7,017 bases of DNA, from positions 1 through 7,017 of the forward strand of contig MWAR01000479.1 of the NCBI GenBank assembly GCA_002068715.1, given 5' to 3'. Origin of the DNA: a bacterium ADurb.Bin374. Its GTDB lineage: Bacteria; Riflebacteria; Ozemobacteria; Ozemobacterales; Ozemobacteraceae. Below the pieces are notes generated by a model. That model saw only the letters and a program-made list of their open reading frames with translations. It was not told where the DNA came from and did no database searches. Each line of letters opens with the position of its first letter. Position 1 is the stretch's first letter. Of this stretch, positions 1 to 6,193 are shown in pieces. Position numbers and translations under genes: made by a program.

Positions 1-1611
1 CCGCCAGCGTCGCCAGCGCAGGGGCGCCTCGTCCGCCGGCTTCGGCAACTGATCCGCGAGCGGCGTGCGATGCAGACGAAGATAAGCCGGCGTCGATCGG
101 CGGCCGGCGGCCCGATCGGCGGCATACCGGTCGAGAAGCAGCGTGAGGAGATTTCCGGCATCCTCCGGCGTAAGCGGTTCGTAGACCTCGAAGCCGCCCA
201 GTGCCCGGAACAGCCCGATATCGTTCAATGATTGGTGCGACTTCCCGTCGGTATGGTAGTCGATACCTGCGTAATGGCCGGCGACGATAACGGGAAGCCC
301 CTCGGCCGAGATCGCGAACAGTTGGTCCAGCGCGCGTTTGTGGAATGCGGCATAGGTGTTCACGACCGCCACGCCGCCGCCAAGGGCGATACCGGCCGCG
401 ATCGAAGCCATGTCCTGCTCGCTGATGCCCACTTCGATGAACCGGTCGGGGTAGCCCAGGGCGATATCCGTCAGGCGGCAGGATTTCTCGAGGTCGGCAT
501 CGAGGATGAAAAGCATCTTCCGCAGCGGCATCGCCTCCTGCAGAGCTGCCACGAAGCCGGCGGCGGTCGAGCGGGAGGTCGCGATCCCGACCGGGGCTGG
601 GCTGGCAGGCGCCGCCACCACCGATTCCATGGCGTATGCGCGTCGCCATGCGGCGAACGCGTTCGTGATATCAGAATCGCCGAGCCGTTCGACGAGCTCT
701 GCCACCATGGCCAGATACTCGCACCGGTCGGGGATGCGGGCGTGCCAGACGCCCTGACGACGCGCCGTCTGAGGCGCCATCCCGGTCAGCGAGGTCCCGT
801 ATCCCTTGACCGTTTCTGCGATCACGATCGCCGGGCGGCCACACTCGGCGGCGGCTTTGAGAGTCTGGTCGAGCGACCTGACGGAATGGCCGTCGCAGGT
901 GAAGACGCGCAGGCCGATTCCCGTCAGAAGGCCGTTCCAGTCGTGGGCATCCTTGATCTCCGCGCATTGGCTGTCGGACTGGAGAAAATTCCGGTCGATG
1001 ATGGGAATGCACCCCGTCAGTCCAAGCCGGGCGTGCGACAACATCGATTCGAACACCTGCCCCTCCTGGAGTTCGCCGTCACCGAGGAGCACGTAGCAAT
1101 GATGCGAAATGCCCGCGCGGCGCCGGGCGAGGGAAAGTCCGAGCGCTTTCGACAGCCCCTGGCCGAGCGAGCCGCTGTCGGTGTCGACGCCTGGAACCGA
1201 CCGATCGCAGTGGGCCGGCAGGCCGGGAATCGTCTTGTATTTGAGCAGTTTTTCGATCGGAAAGAGGCCGCAGGCCGCGAGAACGGCATACTGCGCCATC
1301 GCCGCGTGGCCTTTCGACAGGACCACCAGGTCGCGGCCGGCCGCCGGCAGTGCGGGGTCGCCAACGCGCAAGTGGTAGAGAACGGAGAGGATCTCGATCG
1401 CCGAGAAGCTGGCGCCGAGCCAGCCGTGGTTCGCGGCAAACAGCCCTGCGAGTGTGTTGATGCGGTGAATCACGCAGAGTTTGTCGAGAAAGCCAAACCG
1501 GCAGTCGCCGGAAGCATAGCCGAGGGCGTCCGTGAGCCTGCCCATCATGTTTCGGTCGACGAGAAACGGAGTGAAGGAACCGGCAGGGGACGCGTCATGT
1601 ATGGTGTTCAT
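1..1611 (-). CDS. Transketolase-like thiamine-diphosphate enzyme (3' end beyond window)
   Basis: The frame is open from the ATG at 1611 to the window edge: 537 codons, no stop. Seen: an N-terminal TPP-binding domain (about 40-300) with His62 in NHGWLGAS, LSKGHAA (98-104), GSLGQG (147-152), GDGELQEG (177-184) followed by DRN (206-208), VKGYG (268-272) and WH (289-290); then, after an Ala/Pro-rich link (about 330-347), a pyrimidine-binding domain with ISEQDM (396-401, Glu398 matching the family's catalytic Glu), TYAAFHKRALDQ (419-430) and GKSHQSLND (456-464). Members of this family move two-carbon ketol units between sugar phosphates using TPP and Mg2+ in the cytoplasm. Both halves, often separate proteins in bacteria, are joined here. 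The third (C-terminal) domain should lie past the edge. No strong ribosome-binding site precedes the ATG; Met22/Met23 are alternatives. A pentose-phosphate enzyme or a specialised sugar-pathway paralogue are both possible; substrate is not readable. Confidence 0.88.
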   Translation of the reverse strand, partial: MNTIHDASPAGSFTPFLVDRNMMGRLTDALGYASGDCRFGFLDKLCVIHRINTLAGLFAANHGWLGASFSAIEILSVLYHLRVGDPALPAAGRDLVVLSKGHAAMAQYAVLAACGLFPIEKLLKYKTIPGLPAHCDRSVPGVDTDSGSLGQGLSKALGLSLARRRAGISHHCYVLLGDGELQEGQVFESMLSHARLGLTGCIPIIDRNFLQSDSQCAEIKDAHDWNGLLTGIGLRVFTCDGHSVRSLDQTLKAAAECGRPAIVIAETVKGYGTSLTGMAPQTARRQGVWHARIPDRCEYLAMVAELVERLGDSDITNAFAAWRRAYAMESVVAAPASPAPVGIATSRSTAAGFVAALQEAMPLRKMLFILDADLEKSCRLTDIALGYPDRFIEVGISEQDMASIAAGIALGGGVAVVNTYAAFHKRALDQLFAISAEGLPVIVAGHYAGIDYHTDGKSHQSLNDIGLFRALGGFEVYEPLTPEDAGNLLTLLLDRYAADRAAGRRSTPAYLRLHRTPLADQLPKPADEAPLRWRRWR

Positions 1612-1689
1612 GCTACCAGCATTACCGCACTCCGGCCCCGCGCGCAACCCGGATGAGCCAGGGCGAGCGCATGAAATTCTGCCCGCACC

Positions 1690-1829
1690 CACAGATGGAG
1701 AGCAAATGGACGCAGATGGAGAACCGATAGGAACGGACACCTGGAAACGCCTGATTTTCCGCATGCGCCGAAAACTTCTTGAAAAGAAGATTTTCAGAAT
1801 TTCATCTGCTCCATCTGCAGATCGGTTCT
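1690..1829. repeat. Scattered CAGATGGAG repeats in direct and inverted orientation
   Basis: CAGATGGAG occurs exactly at 1692-1700 and 1713-1721, and inverted (CTCCATCTG) at 1809-1817. GCAGATGGAG (1712-1721) and CTCCATCTGC (1809-1818) form a 10-bp perfect inverted pair. AGAACCGAT (1720-1728) and ATCGGTTCT (1821-1829) form a 9-bp one. The two modules are in a different order in the two arms, so this is not one simple long stem. From general familiarity, short low-complexity intergenic repeats of this flavour occur in many environmental bacterial genomes. They encode nothing obvious and look decayed here. Confidence 0.6.
1770..1795. repeat. Bulged hairpin at the centre of the intergenic repeat region
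   Basis: GAAAA plus CTTCTT (1770-1780) pairs with AAGAAG (1784-1789) and TTTTC (1791-1795), with a GAA loop and one bulged A at 1790: eleven base pairs, mostly A-T. It lies between the inverted CAGATGGAG-type arms. It is too A-T rich and lacks the T-run expected of a good intrinsic terminator, so I record it only as a structure. Any role is unknown. Confidence 0.5.
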
Positions 1830-1856
1830 TGTAACGGAATCCACATTCCAGACGCT

Positions 1857-1883
1857 GAGGGAAATGCTCATTCCCTCTTTATT
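1857..1883 (+). terminator. Terminator-like hairpin with short T-rich tail
   Basis: GAGGGAA (1857-1863) and TTCCCTC (1871-1877) form a perfect 7-bp stem with a 7-nt loop, followed by TTTATT (1878-1883). The shape suits a weak rho-independent terminator for + strand transcription. No + strand gene lies upstream; what does lie upstream is the start region of the - strand transketolase-like gene. It might stop antisense or stray transcription, end a small RNA, or simply be part of the repeats. Confidence 0.3.
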
Positions 1884-1894
1884 CATCTCGCTTC

Positions 1895-1953
1895 TTTCTC
1901 CGTGTCTCTGCGTCTCGGCGATATAACGTTCTTTGTATCTCTGTGATTCAGCG
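1895..1953. repeat. Two-copy degenerate tandem repeat, 33-bp period
   Basis: The 26 bases at 1895-1920 and at 1928-1953 match at 18 of 26 positions. Both have the form of a T-rich start, then GT.TCTCTG, then a GCG end. The reverse complement reads as the charged, meaningless peptide typical of spurious small ORFs called from such repeats. Degenerate intergenic arrays of this type are, to my knowledge, scattered through many environmental genomes. It lies upstream of the operon promoter and is unlikely to be coding. Confidence 0.5.
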
Positions 1954-1993
1954 GTTGTGAAACCTGATGTGGTTGCCCTGAATACTGCGGGAG

Positions 1994-2022
1994 TTGCAGG
2001 GAGCGGGGGATGCGACTATAAT
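1994..2022 (+). promoter_or_regulatory. Sigma70-type promoter of the + strand operon
   Basis: A perfect -10 box, TATAAT, lies at 2017-2022. Seventeen bases upstream is TTGCAG (1994-1999), a partial -35 (TTG conserved). Transcription would start at about 2029-2030, at or one base before the ATG at 2030. This is the only well-formed promoter I see for the five overlapping genes that follow. If correct, it makes the upstream TTG (1994) and ATG (2021) unlikely starts for the first gene. Confidence 0.5.
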
Positions 2023-2029
2023 GGGGGCG

Positions 2030-2773
2030 ATGAACCCGAACAACCCTAGAAACCTGTATTCGCCGATGTTTTCCGACACGCGGAACCGTCGCGGTTCCAT
2101 GGTTTTCATCGCCCTGATCGGCATTCTGCTGGCCACGGCGGCGGTGGTGACCGGCGGCCTGTATCTGCTCGGATCGAGAGCCCAGGGGCGTTTCGACAGC
2201 CATCTCGAGGAAGGCCGGCTAGCCGTCGAGAAGGACCGTGGAGACTTGGCGCTGGCGGCGTTCACCAAGGCCGAGGCCGAGTTGGGCATGCCGCTTCGGA
2301 CATATCGCAAAATCGCGGGGGTGGCCGGAAGAAGTTTCACGACCGGCGAGGAGCTCGATGAGCTGATCGTCGGGGCGGCACTGATCCTGGCCTACGACTC
2401 GTTCTTCAATCTGAAACTGGCGCCGGACGCGGTCGCGACAGCCGAGAAGCGTGCTGCGAAGCTGACGAGCCCCGAGGGCATCGAAATGAAACGAGCGGTC
2501 GCGACGGCGCACGAGGTGAACGCCCTGGTCGAGAAGTTCGAGTCCAGGGCGTATGAAGACGTGATGAAAGGCCTTCTCGCCGCCGAGAAGAACGCCCAGG
2601 CGAGCGACCAGGACTTCTTCATCACCGAGATCCGCCTGCTGATCGCATGCGGAAAAGCCATGCAGGAGCAGGCGATCATCGACCACGCGCGGGAGATGCT
2701 GTTTTTCCTCGCCTACGAAGCCGGCATCAAGAACAAGCGGATCGATCTTCTCTGGTCGCAGTTGGGCAGATGA
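2030..2773 (+). CDS. Single-pass membrane protein of unknown function, operon gene 1
   Basis: I do not recognise this 247-aa protein. After a short polar N-terminus it has one strong hydrophobic segment (about residues 24-48: FIALIGILLATAAVVTGGLY). The remaining roughly 200 residues are charged and mostly helical, starting with a segment (about 55-85) that resembles a single TPR-like helix pair. No catalytic motif, cysteine cluster or lipobox is visible. A membrane-anchored protein with its bulk outside the cytoplasm, perhaps a scaffold, is a reasonable inference. ATG 2030 is chosen because a TATAAT box ends seven bases upstream. ATG 2021, preceded by GGGGGA at 2005-2010, and TTG 1994 are in-frame alternatives. 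Its stop overlaps the next start (ATGA). Confidence 0.72.
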   Translation: MNPNNPRNLYSPMFSDTRNRRGSMVFIALIGILLATAAVVTGGLYLLGSRAQGRFDSHLEEGRLAVEKDRGDLALAAFTKAEAELGMPLRTYRKIAGVAGRSFTTGEELDELIVGAALILAYDSFFNLKLAPDAVATAEKRAAKLTSPEGIEMKRAVATAHEVNALVEKFESRAYEDVMKGLLAAEKNAQASDQDFFITEIRLLIACGKAMQEQAIIDHAREMLFFLAYEAGIKNKRIDLLWSQLGR

Positions 2774-3582
2774 GCCTCCGGTACAACCCGCACCGGATCG
2801 CCCGCGACGCTTCACGTTGGCTCCCGACCTCTCGTTCCGAAGGGTCCTTTCAGGCCGACGTCCGGCAGCGTGCGTGCCAGGCCTGGAGCGGGCGGGAATG
2901 CTGGCTTCCGGTCGATGTCATGCCTGTTTCCATCGCTCCGGAACTCACCGCCGAGTATGGATATGATGCGGTATGTATCGCTTCCCTGACCGCGGGCGAC
3001 GCCCTTCCCGACGAGCCGCTCCTGGAGTCCGCGCATCGCTGGCTCTCTTTGGTCCACGAACGTTCCGAAGCCGCCGCTGCGGCAGCCACGAATGATCCGG
3101 AATGCAGCGCATGGGACGCCGCCCCCTGGCTATCAGCGGCCTTCGCGGCGCGTGACCACCTCGTCCTGCGGTCGCATGCCTACCCGGCTCTGGCCGCGGT
3201 GCGAAAGGCCTGGAAGCAGGCGCCGGCAGGCCCCGCCGTTCCCGGCGCCGGAGTGCGGCTGATCTGGTCGCTGCTGCTGCCGTTCGCCCCGCTGCTCGCC
3301 CGCGCGTTTCTCGAACGGACGGGCGACTGGCCGACGCCATCTCTCGAGAAGCTCGCCGAGCCGTTTCTGCCGATGCGGGCGGTGCGCGTCGCGCTCGAGC
3401 GGGGGGGCTGGAACTGGGTCGTCGTCGATGCCTGCCGGTTCGAGACCGAGCCCGGGAGCGAGATTGCTGGAATCGGCTGGATCACGGAAGCCCTCGGAGA
3501 CCGTCCATGGACGCTCCGGAGCGAGGGGGAAGGATGGAGGGTATGTCTGAACCGACCGCCGACGACCGTCGCCAGTTCCTGA
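2770..3582 (+). CDS. Hypothetical protein resembling a degenerate C-terminal half of leucyl-type tRNA synthetase
   Basis: This 270-aa frame begins at ATG 2770, overlapping the previous stop by four bases (ATGA), which implies translational coupling. A longer frame from 2647 would only extend it across gene 1. Seen: residues 59-95 (LTAEYGYDAVCIASLTAGD ... ESAHRWLSLV) read like the stretch after the KMSKS loop of leucyl-type class I tRNA synthetases (YGADA..., then GAHRFL). Residues 163-195 (LIWSLLLPFAPLLARAFLER, then GDWP) read like the anticodon-binding core (LAPFAPHIAEELW...G...WP). The HIGH and KMSKS catalytic motifs and the editing domain are absent, so it cannot charge tRNA. The C-terminus (200-260) is unrecognised. 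There is no signal peptide. It may be a repurposed synthetase relic, perhaps tRNA-binding. The homology is by eye only; the gene itself is well supported by overlaps on both sides. Confidence 0.7.
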   Translation: MSLRYNPHRIARDASRWLPTSRSEGSFQADVRQRACQAWSGRECWLPVDVMPVSIAPELTAEYGYDAVCIASLTAGDALPDEPLLESAHRWLSLVHERSEAAAAAATNDPECSAWDAAPWLSAAFAARDHLVLRSHAYPALAAVRKAWKQAPAGPAVPGAGVRLIWSLLLPFAPLLARAFLERTGDWPTPSLEKLAEPFLPMRAVRVALERGGWNWVVVDACRFETEPGSEIAGIGWITEALGDRPWTLRSEGEGWRVCLNRPPTTVASS

Positions 3583-3959
3583 TTCTCATCGTGGGCTCGC
3601 TCCTGATCAACCTCGCCGCGGCGTGGTGGACGACGCATGCCGTCAGACCTTCGGAAGCGGTTCCCGCGGGAGAGGCCCTGATCGACACGAGCGTCGATTC
3701 GAAAGGCCGGGTGTGGGGCACTCCCATCGCCGAAACGGGGCCGCAGGCGCCGTCGAAGGTGATCATCAACACGGCCGACAGGCCTGCGTTGCTGGCCTGC
3801 CCGGGCATCGGACCGATCATCGCCGACCGGATCATCGCCGAGCGGCGCGAGATGCCGTTCCGAAGCTGGGATGACCTTCAGCAGCGCGTTCCAGGGCTCG
3901 GGCCGGCGAAGATCAATCAACTGCGTATCGACGGCGTCCGACTGGACGAGGAACCGTGA
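3543..3959 (+). CDS. comEA: ComEA-like helix-hairpin-helix DNA-binding competence protein
   Basis: The 138-aa product has one N-terminal membrane segment (about residues 11-29), a short polar linker, and a paired helix-hairpin-helix domain (72-128). This has VIINTAD (73-79), PGIGP (87-91) and PGLGP (117-121), with the spacing of the ComEA family. ComEA binds incoming double-stranded DNA outside the inner membrane and delivers it to the ComEC channel; the adjacent comEC supports this call. The SLBB-type middle domain of Gram-positive ComEA is missing, giving the compact layout seen in many Gram-negative members. Start choice is uncertain: ATG 3543 has AAGGA at 3530-3534, while ATG 3534 (preceded by GAGG at 3523-3526) and ATG 3507 are in frame. 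The gene overlaps the previous one by 40 bases and ends in GTGA, shared with comEC. Confidence 0.85.
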   Translation: MSEPTADDRRQFLILIVGSLLINLAAAWWTTHAVRPSEAVPAGEALIDTSVDSKGRVWGTPIAETGPQAPSKVIINTADRPALLACPGIGPIIADRIIAERREMPFRSWDDLQQRVPGLGPAKINQLRIDGVRLDEEP

Positions 3960-6193
3960 AACAGCGAACCCCTTCCCGGTCTCATTCCGGCAGTGAATAT
4001 GAAACCCTGCCGTTCTTCGTCGCAGCGTTCATCATCGGACTCCAACTTGCCGATTTCGTGCCTGCATCCGGTTGGTGGGTGTTTCTGGGGTTGGCTCTCG
4101 TCGGGACTGCCCTGTCGTTCGTTCTGCCGCTCGGCGGGCGAGCCGCATGGGTACCGCTGCTGGGCTGCGCGATCGCCTGCGGCACGTTCGCGGGAACGAT
4201 CCGGGCCGAGCTGCCGGCAACTCCTGCCGAACTGGTGCCCTTCGACGGCTCGACCGGGCGCCTGACCGGCGTCTGTTCGGGCGATTTCAGGCCGATGGCA
4301 CGCGGAGGCCTGTCGTTCACCATGTCCCGGCCGGTGTACGAGACGGCATCGCAGGAAATGGCCCTCTCGTGTGACATCCGGGTCGAAACCCGCCGCACCG
4401 AAATTCTTCCGGAGCCGGGGCAGAAGTATTCCGCGGCCGGCACGCTTTCGTCGGGGGACAGCCGGCGCCTCGCCCGGTTCAAGGCGGCTGCGCTCGGCGA
4501 AGCCACGGGATCGACAACGCTGGAACCGTCGATCCACTTTCTCCAGAAGCACACACGCGACGCAATCTCCCGGCTCCTGCCGGAACGCCACCAGGGCTTC
4601 ATGCAGGGGCTGCTGCTCGGCGACACAAGCCGGCTGAGCCGCGAAGACCGCCGCCTGTTCAGGGACACCGGCGTTTCCCATCTGCTCGCCGTCTCGGGGC
4701 AGCATCTTCTCGTCCTGGCATTTGTATTGACAGCTATACTTCACTGGAGCGGTATTCCGCCAATCTCGCGGGCGCTGTTCACCATCGCAGTTCTCGTCGG
4801 CTACGCGCTGATGACGTCAGGCCAGCCGTCGGTCTGGCGGGCCGTAGCCATGTATGTAGCGGTAGCTCTGTCTTCTCTTCTCGAAGCCGACCCAGGCCCG
4901 ATCAGGCCGGTCGCGGCGGCGGCGCTGGCGGTCCTGCTGTGGAATCCCGCCTGGGTGCACCATGTCGGGTTTCAGCTGAGCTTCATCGCCGTCCTCGGGA
5001 TCGTTCTCGGCCGGCCGCCGCTCGAATCCCTGTTTCTGCGCCTGCGTCTGCCCAGGGTCCCGGCCCGATATCTTGCCGTGTCGACTGCCGCGAGCCTCTC
5101 GACGATACCGCTGGTCGCCTGGCATTTCGGCATCGTTCCCCTGGCGGCGTTCGTAGTGAATCCGCTGGTCGTCTGGTCGTTCGACTTCATCCTGCCGATC
5201 GGGCTGTTCATGGTGATCATGAGCGTCGTCTGGTTCCAGGCGGGCGTGTTTCTGGCGGCCGGGCTGGCGCTGGCACTGGATGCGTTCATGGCGGCGGTCA
5301 GGGCCGGCGCCGCGCTTCCCCTTGCGCTCGTCGACGTCGGAAGCATTCCCGCGGGTGTGGTCGCCGCCGCATACGCGGCCCTGCTTGGGATCGCCGCCTG
5401 GCACCAGCAGCTGTCGTCGGCTCCGGCGCGTGCCGTTCAGCCGGCTCCGCAATCCCCGGCGGTTTCAAAAGCCTCTCATTCCGTGCCCCGAGCCGGCAGG
5501 CAGCCTGAGAAAAGCGCTCCTACACAGGATGAGGTCTGGCCGGAGGCGCGGAAGGACAAACCCGCCGAGGAGCCGAGGCTGAACCCGCTCACCAACGACA
5601 GTCTCGTGGAAGCGATCGACGGCCAGCTCGCGGTGTTCCCGAAGCGCGCGCTCAAACAGCAACAGGGGCGCATCGAGACGATGACCTTTCCCGTGCAGGC
5701 GCTGAGCCCGGAAAGCCAGAACATCTTTCACCGACTGGACGATCTGACGCTCGAAACCCTGCGCGGTCAGCCCGACCGGCTGCTCGAAGCACACGTTTAC
5801 TGCATGGCCATGCTGGGAAACGAGCTGCTGTCGCGCGTGGCCGTGAAGCTCGAACCGCCGCCCACGCCTGCCGACATCCAGGTGCGCAGGAAGGCGCACA
5901 ATCGTTTTCTGGCGCTCGTTCTGACCTCGGAAGCCTTCTTCAACTCGCCGCTTCCCGGGCGTGCGACCCGCGCAGGGATCGCCATGCTGATTCCGCAGGC
6001 ATACGAGCTTCACAAGATCGGCTGCGAGATGCTGTATGCTTTCACGAAGCTCCGCGACGAAGGAAAACGGCTGGAGCATTTCGAGTATCGCAAAGCGGTT
6101 CTCGCCTGGTGCAGAAGCCTGATCGACGCCCTCGCTACTGATGAAAAGCGCCGCAGGCCGGTGACGAAGCAGGAAGATCCGCATGAATCCTGA
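3956..6193 (+). CDS. comEC: ComEC/Rec2 DNA-uptake channel with unusual C-terminal domain
   Basis: This 745-aa inner-membrane protein should carry single-stranded DNA into the cytoplasm during transformation. Seen in order: three N-terminal membrane segments (about 18-80); an extracytoplasmic OB-type region (about 85-190) with Cys107 and Cys139, candidates for the disulfide known in Bacillus ComEC; then the multi-pass competence domain (about 200-482) with GLLLGD (218-223), SHLLAVSGQH (241-250, usually SGLH) and VGFQLSF (337-343). After the last membrane segment comes a Pro/Ala/Lys-rich linker (about 483-541) and a charged, helical region (about 542-735) that I do not recognise. The usual metallo-beta-lactamase domain with its HxHxDH motif is absent. 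The GTG start overlaps the comEA stop, with GAGGA at 3948-3952 just upstream; no in-frame ATG occurs near it. The frame is continuous through the linker, with no sign of a frameshift. Confidence 0.92.
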   Translation: MKQRTPSRSHSGSEYETLPFFVAAFIIGLQLADFVPASGWWVFLGLALVGTALSFVLPLGGRAAWVPLLGCAIACGTFAGTIRAELPATPAELVPFDGSTGRLTGVCSGDFRPMARGGLSFTMSRPVYETASQEMALSCDIRVETRRTEILPEPGQKYSAAGTLSSGDSRRLARFKAAALGEATGSTTLEPSIHFLQKHTRDAISRLLPERHQGFMQGLLLGDTSRLSREDRRLFRDTGVSHLLAVSGQHLLVLAFVLTAILHWSGIPPISRALFTIAVLVGYALMTSGQPSVWRAVAMYVAVALSSLLEADPGPIRPVAAAALAVLLWNPAWVHHVGFQLSFIAVLGIVLGRPPLESLFLRLRLPRVPARYLAVSTAASLSTIPLVAWHFGIVPLAAFVVNPLVVWSFDFILPIGLFMVIMSVVWFQAGVFLAAGLALALDAFMAAVRAGAALPLALVDVGSIPAGVVAAAYAALLGIAAWHQQLSSAPARAVQPAPQSPAVSKASHSVPRAGRQPEKSAPTQDEVWPEARKDKPAEEPRLNPLTNDSLVEAIDGQLAVFPKRALKQQQGRIETMTFPVQALSPESQNIFHRLDDLTLETLRGQPDRLLEAHVYCMAMLGNELLSRVAVKLEPPPTPADIQVRRKAHNRFLALVLTSEAFFNSPLPGRATRAGIAMLIPQAYELHKIGCEMLYAFTKLRDEGKRLEHFEYRKAVLAWCRSLIDALATDEKRRRPVTKQEDPHES

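Larger units (their letters stand above)
1612..2029. other. Divergent intergenic region with degenerate repeats and hairpins
   Basis: These 418 bases separate two divergently transcribed genes and hold no convincing coding sequence. Short frames exist but lack coding character and cross the repeats. The stretch from about 1740 to 1960 is visibly richer in A and T than the genes. It contains CAGATGGAG-type repeats, a bulged hairpin, a GAGGGAA/TTCCCTC hairpin, a two-copy degenerate tandem repeat, and the promoter of the + strand operon at its right end. For the - strand gene only a weak promoter candidate is visible: TTGCGC, 15 nt, then GGTAAT, ending nine bases before its ATG. I do not list that as a separate site. 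Confidence 0.75.

Noticed and set aside
232..1656. A 474-codon open frame on the + strand
   Set aside because: It lies antisense to the transketolase-like gene, which has unmistakable family motifs. Its translation is Arg/Gly/Asp-rich without domain signals, as expected of a GC-rich shadow frame.
1883..2340. Small - strand frames across the repeat region and the start of operon gene 1
   Set aside because: They read through degenerate repeats and then antisense to operon gene 1, a typical pattern of spurious gene calls.
2647..2769. N-terminal extension of the synthetase-like gene to ATG 2647
   Set aside because: The 41 extra residues lie wholly within gene 1 in another frame and lack coding character; the ATGA overlap at 2770 is a much better start.
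4727..4740. TTGACA followed by TATACT inside comEC, resembling promoter boxes
   Set aside because: Only two bases separate the boxes, far from the roughly 17 needed, and they encode part of a membrane helix.
3917..4744. Long - strand frame opposite comEC (and others at 4817-5452 and 5465-6325)
   Set aside because: These are antisense to well-supported membrane-protein coding sequence, have low-complexity Arg/Pro/Gln composition and show no recognisable motif.
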